The position numbers and the translations under genes were made by a program. From NCBI GenBank assembly GCA_002794775.1, contig NBAY01000113.1, forward strand, positions 1 through 64,000: a stretch of DNA of 64,000 nt, given 5' to 3'. The DNA comes from Porodaedalea pini (lineage: Eukaryota > Basidiomycota > Agaricomycetes > Hymenochaetales > Hymenochaetaceae). Shown piece after piece: positions 55,299-64,000 of this stretch (position 1 is its first letter; each line of letters begins with the position of its first letter). A model generated the notes under the pieces. It saw only the letters and a program-made list of their open reading frames with translations, had not been told where the DNA came from and ran no database searches.

Positions 55299-56758
55299 GT
55301 TGAACTGTTTTCTCCTTCTATTTCGATGAGTTGGCAAGCGGTCGTGCTCGTGGTCGGAAGTAAAGGTCCACGCTCGCGACGCGCTTTGGGCTGAACGCGT
55401 CTTCGACGCGTCGACTCCTCCATTACATAACAAAACTCTCTTCAACAACGACATGTACTCAAACCTAAAACAAGTCTTCAAGAGATAACTAATTATCCCT
55501 GTGGGTACCCTGACCATACTATACAATCATGTAAAATGCATCTCGCTAACGGATGTCTCCTGCCCGTCTTCCAAAACTCGCGAGCTGATCAATCCGGGCC
55601 TCCTCGAAGAGATTGAACAGTATTCTACTACCAAGAGTGCATGGCAGTGGCGCACTTGCTATGGATGATATAATACTCATGGATGCACTATCTGTCCACG
55701 TATCCGTGATGCTCGAGGCACTGCACGCTACTGCCCTAGAGCAAGAACAAGTGTGAGTTGCTATTCCGAGTCAAAGTAAACATATGAGTTTTCTCCCACA
55801 CTATGATGTATGTATATAAACTGGTCTCGTAATAATATAGATAAAAAGCTTCACTTCTATATAGACGCCATGTCCGGATGTTAATTTCCAAGACCCCTGG
55901 CCTTGCGGATTGCTAAGAGAAGATAAAGAAACTCAAAATGATTCAGATGCAAAATTCAGATGCAGAGATTTCTTACACGATACCGTACATATTATGAACA
56001 AGCTAATTGACCAAAGGAGCACATCCAGGAGTATAGCAGGACGTCCGTCTCGCTCCTGCATATTGCCGAGCCTCCCAGAACCTACAGTGTCTTATTCACA
56101 AGGGATATGATCGAGTCGTTACCATTCTTCTTTGCAGGAACGAGTGCATCAATTCTGCTTATTCCCTGTATGAGATCCAAAACATGGAGACCCCCATAGT
56201 ATAAAAGTGAACTCTACCACGAAAGCACAGACAGGGCGATAGCAACTCTTTCGTCTGCGGAGTCGATATCGGATTCGCAATTAGGATGACTCAACTCAAT
56301 CGCTTGTTACTTACTTACAGCGTAGAGCGCGATGACTTTTAGCATTACACAATAGGTGGGATCACAAGTTCTCTTTTGTTCTTGAAAACAGTGTCCTTAC
56401 AGTCTGTCAGAAGCATGCCGATATAACCTGAGTCGTCTGAATAACCTGATTTGTTGAAAGAATGGTAACTCTTTGAAGGATGGAATGTTGTCAAATTATG
56501 AAGCAGGAAGATGGAGAAGAGGCAAAATGGATAATCTACGTATCACAAAACTTATATGCCGGCCATGAGCTTCTCTTACGACTTACTAATGTTCAGTGAA
56601 ATCGGACGCACCCAGCTCTATGATTGGGACCTAACCAAGTCCGCGTAACCGAAACCGAAAGCTAAGGCCCTCACATCAAACTCCGAAATACGGAAATCTT
56701 GCATTGGTAACTCGAATTAAGTATGCAGATGGGACGTAGAGAATCACCGAGTACACAC
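55299..56758. other. Intergenic, no gene seen
   Basis: Between the 5' end of MSH2 and the 3' end of PRP3. Open frames here (e.g. 55910-56110) lack motifs. The long minus-strand frame running upstream of the MSH2 start to 55526 has no conserved sequence and is taken as leader. Confidence 0.5.
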
Positions 56759-58918
56759 TCAGAACAATTCGACCTCTTCCGGTTTCCAGTTTTTCGTTTG
56801 GTCCCAGTGCCCCGCCATCTTCGGCCCGAGGGCCTCCTTCGCCGCGCTATCTGTCGGGCAGCTCTTCGGGCGAATCGACTTGAACGCGCGCTCGCGTACT
56901 GGGCCCTCCCACACTAGGTCACATCGGTTATCCTCTAGCGATGTCGTCCCGAACTCGTCTTCCTGCCCGGGTTGCTTCGGTACACTCGGAGCACTCGCAC
57001 CCGCCTCGCTCTCCCCAGCATCATCGATCTCGACCTCCTCCTCGCCACGTGCTCGAGCTGCCTCGGTCCAATGTATGCGATGCAGCATGAGCCGCTTGTA
57101 CTGCCGGATGAACTTCGCCGCACCCTCGACGTACACCATACTGAATTGGGGATGGAAGATAACAATGCCCGTCAAGTCCAACTGCTCCGCATTCTTGCGA
57201 ACTTTGAAGCGATGGGAAGGATCAGACAGTGTTTTCACCCTGAAAAATAGTAAGTATCAATAAGCAAGAGGGAAACAGAAATCGGCGTACTTGAAAACAG
57301 CGCCAACAAGCCCCTTCCTTTCCTCTTCTGCCTTCTTGTTTTCCACCTTCTCGCGGCGTTGCTCGTCTGTAAGCTTGCGCTCCGTGTTCATCTTCTCGTG
57401 GTTATGCTTGCGCATCGCGACCTCGCGCCGCACGCGTGCTTCGACGCGCGTGGGATCCTGCACAGCGTCGCTGGTGAGCACCTTCATGAGATTTGCAAGG
57501 CGAACTTTGGGCGCATCAGGCGGGACAAGACCCATGCGGATGCGGTCGCGCTTGTCCTGCAGTTCCGCCTGCCGGCGCTGCTTGCGCATCTTCTTCTGCT
57601 CCTTCTTCGTCAGCATGAGCGGCTTAATCTCCGTCTTGTCCTTGTCGCCCGGCGCGGGGATCTTGATAGGATGTTGCACGTAGATGTTAATGGGAGAATC
57701 GGGAGTACGGATATTAAGCGCAGATATTCCTGCATTCAAGTCATCGTAGGAGTCATTGGGTAAAAGGGCCACATCCCACCATTCCGCATTCGGGGGAGCT
57801 TCGCGCTAAGTATAGAGTCAGAATATGTTAATCGGTCGCATACGATAACTCACCCTGATGTTCTTTTCCGCGGTCTCAAACTCGCTATTTAGACCCGCCT
57901 TACGTGCGCCTTCGGCAATGCGCTGCTTGAGAGCTTCCAGTTGAGCGTCTTGACGGTATTGGTTCGCAATCTGGACATACTTCCCCTTCTGGTTGAAGCG
58001 GAACGATCGTGAACTACGCTCCTTCGGAGCAGCGCCCTCGAACGAGCCAGATGCAGCATCCTGTACTGCGTATGGGTTTGCTTTCACTTCGGGCGCAGGC
58101 GATGGGATTGCTGCTGGCGGCGGCGTGGACGTTGGTGTATTCCGCACGTTTGCCTTGATGGACGCAAATTTAGGCTGCATAGGCTTATATTTATCCTTCT
58201 TCGATTGCGGTGCCGGGGTACTGGTGTCCAGGAGTAAAGGATGCGCAGCCATCTTGAGACCAGCGCCCTGCGGCGCCGGCTCAACAGGAGCCGTCTTTTT
58301 CTTCCCTGATTGAGCTACCGACTGACATTCACAATCAGGGATATCTTGGATACATACACTTGAATCAATGGAGCTCACCAAGTATGGGTTGTCCTTAACG
58401 GACATCCGGCTCTGGGCATCGGCAACTCTCTTCTTAGCCTCTGCGACGCGCCTCGCGAGGTCCTCGGTAGCGGATGAACTTGAAGAGGGCTTTGGAGCCG
58501 CAATCGATGTAGATTGTGCGGGTGCAACTGACACAGATGCAGTAGGGAAAATGGGTCTTTTGCCTGTCATTGCCGCCATTTTGGCCGCGATCTCGGCGCG
58601 CTTCTGCTTGATGAGTTCATCTGCCGAGAGCTGCTCAGAAGAAGATTAGAAAATGTGAGAGAAGCAGTAAGGTATATACGCACGGCTGCATTCGATTGAG
58701 TGCTGGCTGAAGGAGTCTGTACAGGTGAAGAGGGGGTTATAGAGACGATGTCAGAGACGTGTTTTGAAAGTATTCACCTTGCGAGAGGAATGGACTTACT
58801 GCGGAGCTGCACGAGAACAAATTAGACACTGCACAGCGAACGTAGGAGTGAGACCGCACCTTTTGAGTTTCTTTGTGGCTGAGCCATCGCCATTGCTGTC
58901 GAGAGGACGTTTGCTCAT
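56759..58918 (-). CDS. PRP3: U4/U6 snRNP protein Prp3
   Basis: Spliceosomal protein of the U4/U6 di-snRNP. Seven exons: 58918-58860, 58806-58800, 58716-58684, 58630-58379, 58321-57854, 57805-57291 and 57239-56759, in phase throughout, 604 residues. Exon 2 is a 7-nt microexon (CTCCGCA). The N-terminal part contains LSADELIKQKRAEIAAKMAAM and low-complexity proline/serine sequence. The PRP3 domain spans roughly residues 230-440 (RSFRFNQKGKYV, EWWDVALLP, INIYVQHPIKIP, LTKKEQKKMRKQRRQ, RMGLVPPDAPKVRLANLM, ARVRREVAMRKHNHEKMN). The C-terminal DUF1115 domain has LTGIVIFHPQFSMVYVEGAAK, FIRQYKRLMLHRI and NRCDLVWEGPV. Confidence 0.94.
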
Positions 58919-59058
58919 CGTGGACGTTGTCGAGTTGGAATGCAAGGCGCGAACGAGGTTACGCGGGACCGTCACTCAACCGAAGAAGGCAGTTACTTCC
59001 CATAGCTCATATGACACTCTTTGACTCGTCGCCGTCGCGGTCACGGTCGTTTGGCACG
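58919..59058. promoter_or_regulatory. Bidirectional promoter between PRP3 and MRPL16
   Basis: 140 bp between two divergent start codons. No TATA box is evident. Confidence 0.5.
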
Positions 59059-59848
59059 ATGTTCTCGCTGTCTTCCGCATTCTCGCAGCTGCGATTGCAC
59101 GCATCGCCATCGCGCATACCAAATGGCGCTTCGCTCACCTTCGTTCGTCATCGCACGCAGCTCTCGCCGCGCAAAGTGAAATGGGTCAAGCGCCAGAAAG
59201 GCATTATCCCAATCCCAACCGGCGGCTCTACGAAGGGCACGACGCTCGCCTTCGGCGAATGGGGAATCCGTATCAAAGGGAACGGCGCACGATTTACGGG
59301 AAAGCAGCTAGAGACTGTGCGCGAACTCATCAAGCGCAAACTCAAGGTCATCAAGGGCGCAAAAGTCTATCTGCGCGTCTTTCCTGACATACCTGTCTGC
59401 ATCAAGGTATGTCGAATAAACCTGATAGAAAATCATTCCTCAACAACGGGTCTATGTGCAGGGAAACGAGACGCGTATGGGAAAGGGAAAGGGGACGTTC
59501 GAATTCTGGGCAACACGGTGTGACACACCTCCTACTCATAGGTCTGTGTTTCTGATTATTGTTCAGTGTTCCCACCGGACGTGTCATCTTTGAAATCGGC
59601 GGTGTGCCTATAAGAGAAGAACTCGCGCGCGACAGTTCGTATTTCCGCTGCTCTGCATTATACATGTGACTGAGCTTGGTGTAGCTTTACGGCAAGCAAG
59701 CAACAAGCTGCCTGTTCTGACAGAATTTATCAACCGCCGCTCTCCCCCTCGTCTTGGAAACATCGAGGTTCCTCCAGAAGTACCGAAGGCGGGAGAACAT
59801 ATCCTTGGCCTTGCCCCTATCTCACCTGCGTCTTCACCCACTGTCTAA
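59059..59848 (+). CDS. MRPL16: Mitochondrial ribosomal protein uL16m
   Basis: Large-subunit protein of the mitochondrial ribosome. Four exons (59059-59406, 59462-59517, 59567-59634, 59685-59848) give 211 residues. The N-terminus (MFSLSSAFSQLRLHASPSR) is a basic, acid-free mitochondrial targeting sequence. The L16 core has SPRKVKWVKRQKG, GTTLAFGEWGI, the split RMGKGKGTFEFW loop, PTGRVIFEIGGVP and ASNKLPVLTEFI. An in-frame ATG upstream (about 59011) could extend it by 16 residues, but the chosen start gives the better presequence. Confidence 0.93.
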
Positions 59849-61625
59849 AACTTCGAGTACATTTTCGTTTCGACGCGTTGTTCTATTTTTAACTTGCATA
59901 GCATAGACGCTTTATAGCACTCATTTCATCTACATGAATGCTTCCAGTATCGGTGCTACCCAGAAGCTGTTTGATCCTTCAAGGATGGCGCACGCTCCAA
60001 TTCTCAGCATGGGATATAACTAGTATGGCGTACTCGAACAAAGGCAAGTGATTCACGACTTGAAGATCTCATGTAAAATCGGGCTTGTGGATAGATCACT
60101 TCTTCGGATTACGAACGTCCACGTCAAGAAGTCGAGAAACTGACGTTGACAGGAAAAGTTGCAAAAGCGAGAAGACAGGAATATACGTTCTGTCTGTATA
60201 TTCATTCCAGCTTCATCATGATACTCTCGGGTGCAATTTCTCGTTCCCATTTCTATTTCTCACTAGGTATACAATTTACTGTTCACAATCAATAACTCAA
60301 GGCTTATATCTCGTTCAATTTGTGCTCAGACTCACTTCATAGCTCGTGATTTTCTGCTCTCACTGTCACTGATCCTGTCCGAGTCTCCTTCCTTCTGCTA
60401 AGGCCACAAGAGATATGAGGCCATGCCCGCTTTCTAATCTTGTAATGCTTTTCTCTATTAAATCCTTCACGGCGAATACATTTAACATTACGCCTCTCTC
60501 TCCTCGCTTCACGATATGCCTCGTGCTGCTGCAAATATTACAAAATGAATCTCAACTTTGACTCTCCGCCCAATCCGAGTCCCAGGTATCACGCTGGCCA
60601 GCAGATTTGTCTCCTCAGCCAACCTGCGTTCGGCCATTGATTGGGTATCGTGCAAAAGGACAATATTTCAGTAAATAGAAAGGCTCCTGAACAACAAGCA
60701 AGAACTACCGACGCTGCTCGCCATCATCGTCTATTCCTCCATTACCTCCCCAATCCAATCTCTGCTTGGCTCAAGATACAGCTTCACGATACTGAATAGG
60801 GCGTCCGGCTCCAGTAACATTGATTCACGGTCAGTTGCGCTTTCCGTTCTCCCGCCTCTTTTGCCTCTTAGTTGAGCACGCCGTAATAGTGGAGGTTGGG
60901 GTCGTGCCTCGCCTCCTTTCCCGTATACTTGCGCGCGGAAACGCGACGATACGGGCTCAGTCGCATTCCTCGAGGGAGTCTGGAGCTTACGAGATATTGG
61001 ACATCATCAGTGGTCAGCGTCGAATCGTGCTAGTGAAGCTCGGGATCAAAGGCATGGCTAAGACATGCGAACGGATGCTTGCGTGTGCGATGGAATAGTA
61101 ATGGCAGCAGAGCAAGAAGCTGGTGGGGCTTCAGGCGATGCCGGACAGACTTCTATAGTCGGTTTTCTGACAGTCTCCTGGCATCTGTTCTTTGACCGGT
61201 TCAATTCTCAAGGCAGGTCAGTATCGTGTTTCATTAACAAATGCAGCATATTCGCGATCGACACAAATTCACGGTCTGGCTATTGGTGACAACTTGAAGG
61301 CAAGTCAATTCATTTGTCAAGAGCTCGTAAATAAGCATAGGAATCACGAATATGACAGTAACAGACAGACTACAGCCGCCTATGCCCACGGCGCCTGTGT
61401 TTCTTTCGGACTGCTCATCTGCGCGCATACAATCTTAACTTTAGAGGGGAGGGGGAACCGATTTTGAACAAGCGTATGCGATGGATGTGCGTTGTCGACT
61501 CGACTAAGTACAGTTTACTGTAGTGTACATGAATGATCTACAGATACATTGTCCGGGGCCAAGTAAGCAGATATAATACAAGAATACAACGAAAGGAACA
61601 CTATATCAAAGCAAGAAGTTGGACT
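59849..61625. other. Intergenic, no gene seen
   Basis: 1.8 kb between two host genes that both end here. Open frames at 60820-61098 and 61192-61467 lack motifs and codon bias. No tRNA fold or repeat was noticed. Confidence 0.5.
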
Positions 61626-63050
61626 TTATGCCTCTTCGACGACCTCCCATCCATCCTCTTCCTCGATAATCAACTCCTCCCTTCCCTTTGGTATTCGCGA
61701 ACGAGGGGCTACGGTGTTATGATCCGCAGCCGTCGCCTGCGCCTGCAACAGCTGTCGGAAATCGAGCGCGAAACCATGCGTTGGAGGGGGTAAGCGTCCG
61801 AATTTTCCATTGGTATCCGTAGTGAAGCCAGTAGCATGTGACCGGCGCCCGAGTTCGGCGCTGCAGCACACGCCCCACAAAGTCGGCAGAAGCGCACCGG
61901 AGGCGGCGAGGGAGAGTGGAACCTCCACGCCCTGCGTGTACGCGAGGTAGGCGGTATTGTATGAGAGCATGGCAAGTGCAGTGGGGAAGGAGGCGGGGGA
62001 CTGGGCAGGGGCGACAGAGGTTGTAGAGGAAGAGAGAGAGTTACGTCGTGTGCTGGATGAAAGTGATGAAGGAGAGTAGGGAGACGGCGTGGAAGACGGA
62101 CGAGGGGATGCTGTGGGGGAGGGCGGCGGCGAGCCATTGTTCACCGCATTTGCATGAAGAGGGAGGTGCAAAGGGCATCTTACAGTCCACCGGGCCCATG
62201 CACCGCCCTCTCCACCCCTTCCTGCGCCAATTTCTGGTATACCTACACCAATCTTTCCCCCGCTCCAACCAACCTCGAACGGCAACTTAACCCCCAGATA
62301 GAAACTCAGCAAGCCGATAAAATGCACAGTAAATGTAAGTGCAGCATTAACGTGTGCGGGGGGGAAACGGCGCATGTCACCTGGAACAGGGAGGACAAGC
62401 CCGCCAATGGCCCAGTCACCGCGTGTACCCGCTCGTACGCCTGAAGCGGGCCGTCCACCAACCTCGACGACTGCAAAGACGTCGACGAGCTCGTGTACGA
62501 GGCCTTGGCGCGCTCTTGCTAGCTCATCCTGAAGCGAAACATGTGCAGATGTGAGACTTGCAAGGAGCTTCGCTGTGTGGTCTTGATTCTGAGGCGGTGT
62601 GGGCGGCCGACGCCGCGGGGGCCCGCCAGGAGGTGTCGGTGTCGGCGTGCGCGGCGGCGAGCCATCGGACGAATGATACGCATCATCCAGCGATACCCGC
62701 CTTGCAGCAAGCATGGTGCGCATCGACGCAATCCGCTCCCGCATCTCCTCATTCTCCTCGCGCAGTTTCCGCGTGTGCAATTGGAAATCGTCGAGGCGCG
62801 CACGCATGGCAGCAACATCTGCGCGTCGACCACGGGATGCTCGTAGCGGGTCGAGCGATGCAGCGGCCTTGGCGACAAGAAGGTCACGCTCTGAGGAAAG
62901 ATGAGAAAGCGCGGTGCGGTGCGCACGCAGACTGTCGCAGCGATGAGCTTGATATTAATATTGTTAAGATATGAATCGCACTTACTCGCGAGAGAGACAC
63001 GATGAACAAATGAAGTCTCTGCGGGCTTGTTCGCAGCTTGCACACTCCAT
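61626..63050 (-). CDS. ATG14: Autophagy PI3-kinase complex subunit Atg14
   Basis: Targeting subunit of the autophagy-specific Vps34 phosphatidylinositol 3-kinase complex I. Two exons, 63050-62986 and 62931-61626, give 456 residues. Exon 1 encodes MECASCEQARR...CSSC: two CxxC pairs within the first 21 residues, as at the N-terminus of Atg14. A coiled coil follows (LSHLSSERDLLVAK, RARLDDFQLHTRKLREENEEMRERI). Then the Atg14/UVRAG domain: LVHELVDVFAV, IGGLVLPVPGDMRRFPPAHVNAAL and FIGLLSFYLGVKLPFEV, then AMLSYNTAYLAYTQGV. The C-terminus is acidic (EEEDGWEVVEEA). UVRAG/Vps38 is the alternative; the N-terminal cysteines favour Atg14. Confidence 0.82.
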
Positions 63051-63150
63051 GTCCCATTAGATGCAGCGGAGGTGTCGTGGACGGCGAGCAAGGTGTGGAA
63101 CGCGGTGCGCGGGTTGAGTTCGCCTGATTTAGCACTTGCTTCTAGCTATC
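63051..63150. promoter_or_regulatory. Bidirectional promoter between ATG14 and NAA38
   Basis: 100 bp separates the divergent start codons. No TATA box seen. Confidence 0.5.
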
Positions 63151-63521
63151 ATGTCGACCGCCTCTGCGTCGCCTCCTCCTCCGCCCTCCTCCTCACCCTC
63201 GCCCTCACCTTCGCCCTCCTCACGACCCCGACCTGCCATTGATGCGCTTAAAGCCCTACTCAACCAGACGCTGCGCATCAGCTGCTCGGACGGGCGCGTG
63301 TTCGTCGGGACGTTCGTATGCGTCGACAAGCAGCTGCATGTCGTCCTCGCCAACACAGACGAGTACTCTGCAAACAAACCCGAGGGACGATATGTGGCGA
63401 TGGTAATGGTGCCTTGGCGGCTTGTCGTCGCCGTCGCTGTCCATGACGATGGTGAGCTCGATTTTGGTATTTATTTATTCTTTCATATTATTGATGGGCA
63501 TCAGAACACCTCTACACTTAA
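63151..63521 (+). CDS. NAA38: NatC auxiliary subunit Naa38 (LSM domain)
   Basis: Small Sm-like protein of the N-terminal acetyltransferase C complex, which acetylates nascent proteins at the ribosome. Two exons, 63151-63451 and 63505-63521, give 105 residues. A proline/serine-rich head precedes an LSM fold: LLNQTLRISCSDGRVFVGTFVCVDKQLHVVLANTDEY (Sm1) and RYVAMVMVPWRLVVAVAV (Sm2, with PWR in place of the PGR usual in this family). The last exon adds only EHLYT and a stop; without splicing the frame would run on without homology. Confidence 0.8.
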
Positions 63522-64000
63522 GGGAACCTATGCTCCGCAGAGTGGTCTCAACAACTCTGTCAACATCATCTACCTCCGCCACCCTTGCAAACCTTATGGA
63601 CATTAAACCCTGTGCTTATTACTTAACACGGGTACGTGAGGTCTCAACAGACCCGCATTTCAAGGGTCTATTTTCGGATCTGGCTCTACGGGCACAATTG
63701 GCGGAGGTCGAGGTCCAGATAGATATCAACCTTCGCAGCTGCCGCCACAACATGCAGGGCTTCTATCTCGTCCTGAAAGGCATCTGCAGCGTTCAGGAAG
63801 ACGTGATATCTCGTTTCAGAATGGGAGGTTTGGCGAAAAAGATGCTCTGCGTGTTAGAGGGGGGCTTAAACTACGGATAAGCATACCGTAAGTCTTAATA
63901 TCCTGCTCTCCGAAGTTGTAGTCGTTTAATTGGGACTTGGTCTTTAATTCAACCCGATATTGTTTGTGCTTTTATTATTTGTGTGCGTCCTATAACTGCC
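63522..64000 (+). CDS. Possible exon of a gene truncated by the window edge
   Basis: Between an AG at 63650 and a GTAAGT donor at 63888 one frame reads FQGSIFGSGSTGTIGGG, then a proline/arginine-rich stretch, and ends GEKDALRVRGGLKLRIS. The final stretch resembles the charged beta-strand openings of some uncharacterised mushroom proteins. No start codon, downstream exon or domain is in view, so this is tentative. Confidence 0.25.

Noticed and set aside
1..64000. CRISPR arrays, operons, Shine-Dalgarno sites
   Set aside because: The organism is a eukaryotic fungus; no spaced identical repeats of that kind occur.

Overview
This window is nuclear DNA of a filamentous basidiomycete, most likely an Agaricomycete mushroom. 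Genes carry many short introns of about 45-70 bp (GT-AG, a few GC-AG). Protein families typical of mushrooms are present: a Plavaka-type transposase, a DUF6698 protein, Ty3/gypsy elements and uncharacterised multicopy-looking proteins. Conserved eukaryotic housekeeping genes flank a large transposon graveyard.

Left part (1-6.5 kb): a prenyltransferase alpha subunit gene (RAM2 type), then gene-poor DNA holding one small spliced Zn2Cys6 gene on the minus strand that no single open frame shows. Middle (6.5-42.3 kb): an island of mobile and decaying DNA. In order it holds a broken mushroom-family gene with a 21/84-bp minisatellite, a DUF6698 fragment, a broken Plavaka transposase, an N-terminal KU70 fragment, and a nested LTR-retrotransposon complex.

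The complex is one Ty3/gypsy element, here called X (17630-40197), with two 1.3-kb LTRs. Its 5' LTR contains a solo LTR (Y). Its gag contains an inverted second copy (Y') and an AT-rich block. Its 3' LTR contains a complete, young Ty3 chromovirus-like element (G3, 33559-39804). Between pol and its 3' LTR, X carries two extra genes: an antisense intron-containing Zn-cluster/coiled-coil gene and a sense ORF with its own TATA box. A solo LTR of the G3 family sits in the neighbouring DUF6698 pseudogene.

G3 is the best mechanistic find. It has a gag frame and a -1 pol frame joined by a textbook -1 frameshift signal (GGGTTTT, 6-nt spacer, stem-loop). It also has a Tf1-like self-priming arrangement: the predicted first 11 nt of the transcript are exactly complementary to the primer-binding site beside the 5' LTR. 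Target-site duplications and empty sites can be read directly from the paired X LTRs.

Almost every premature stop in the mobile and mobile-adjacent genes is TGA (one is TAA), as expected from C-to-T change at CGA/CAA codons. Right part (43-64 kb): intact host genes, namely two GPI-anchored secreted proteins (one a pepsin-like protease), an EF-hand-like acidic protein, a tRNA m5C methyltransferase, MSH2, PRP3, a mitochondrial uL16 gene, ATG14 and NAA38. Several are divergent pairs sharing 70-150-bp promoters.
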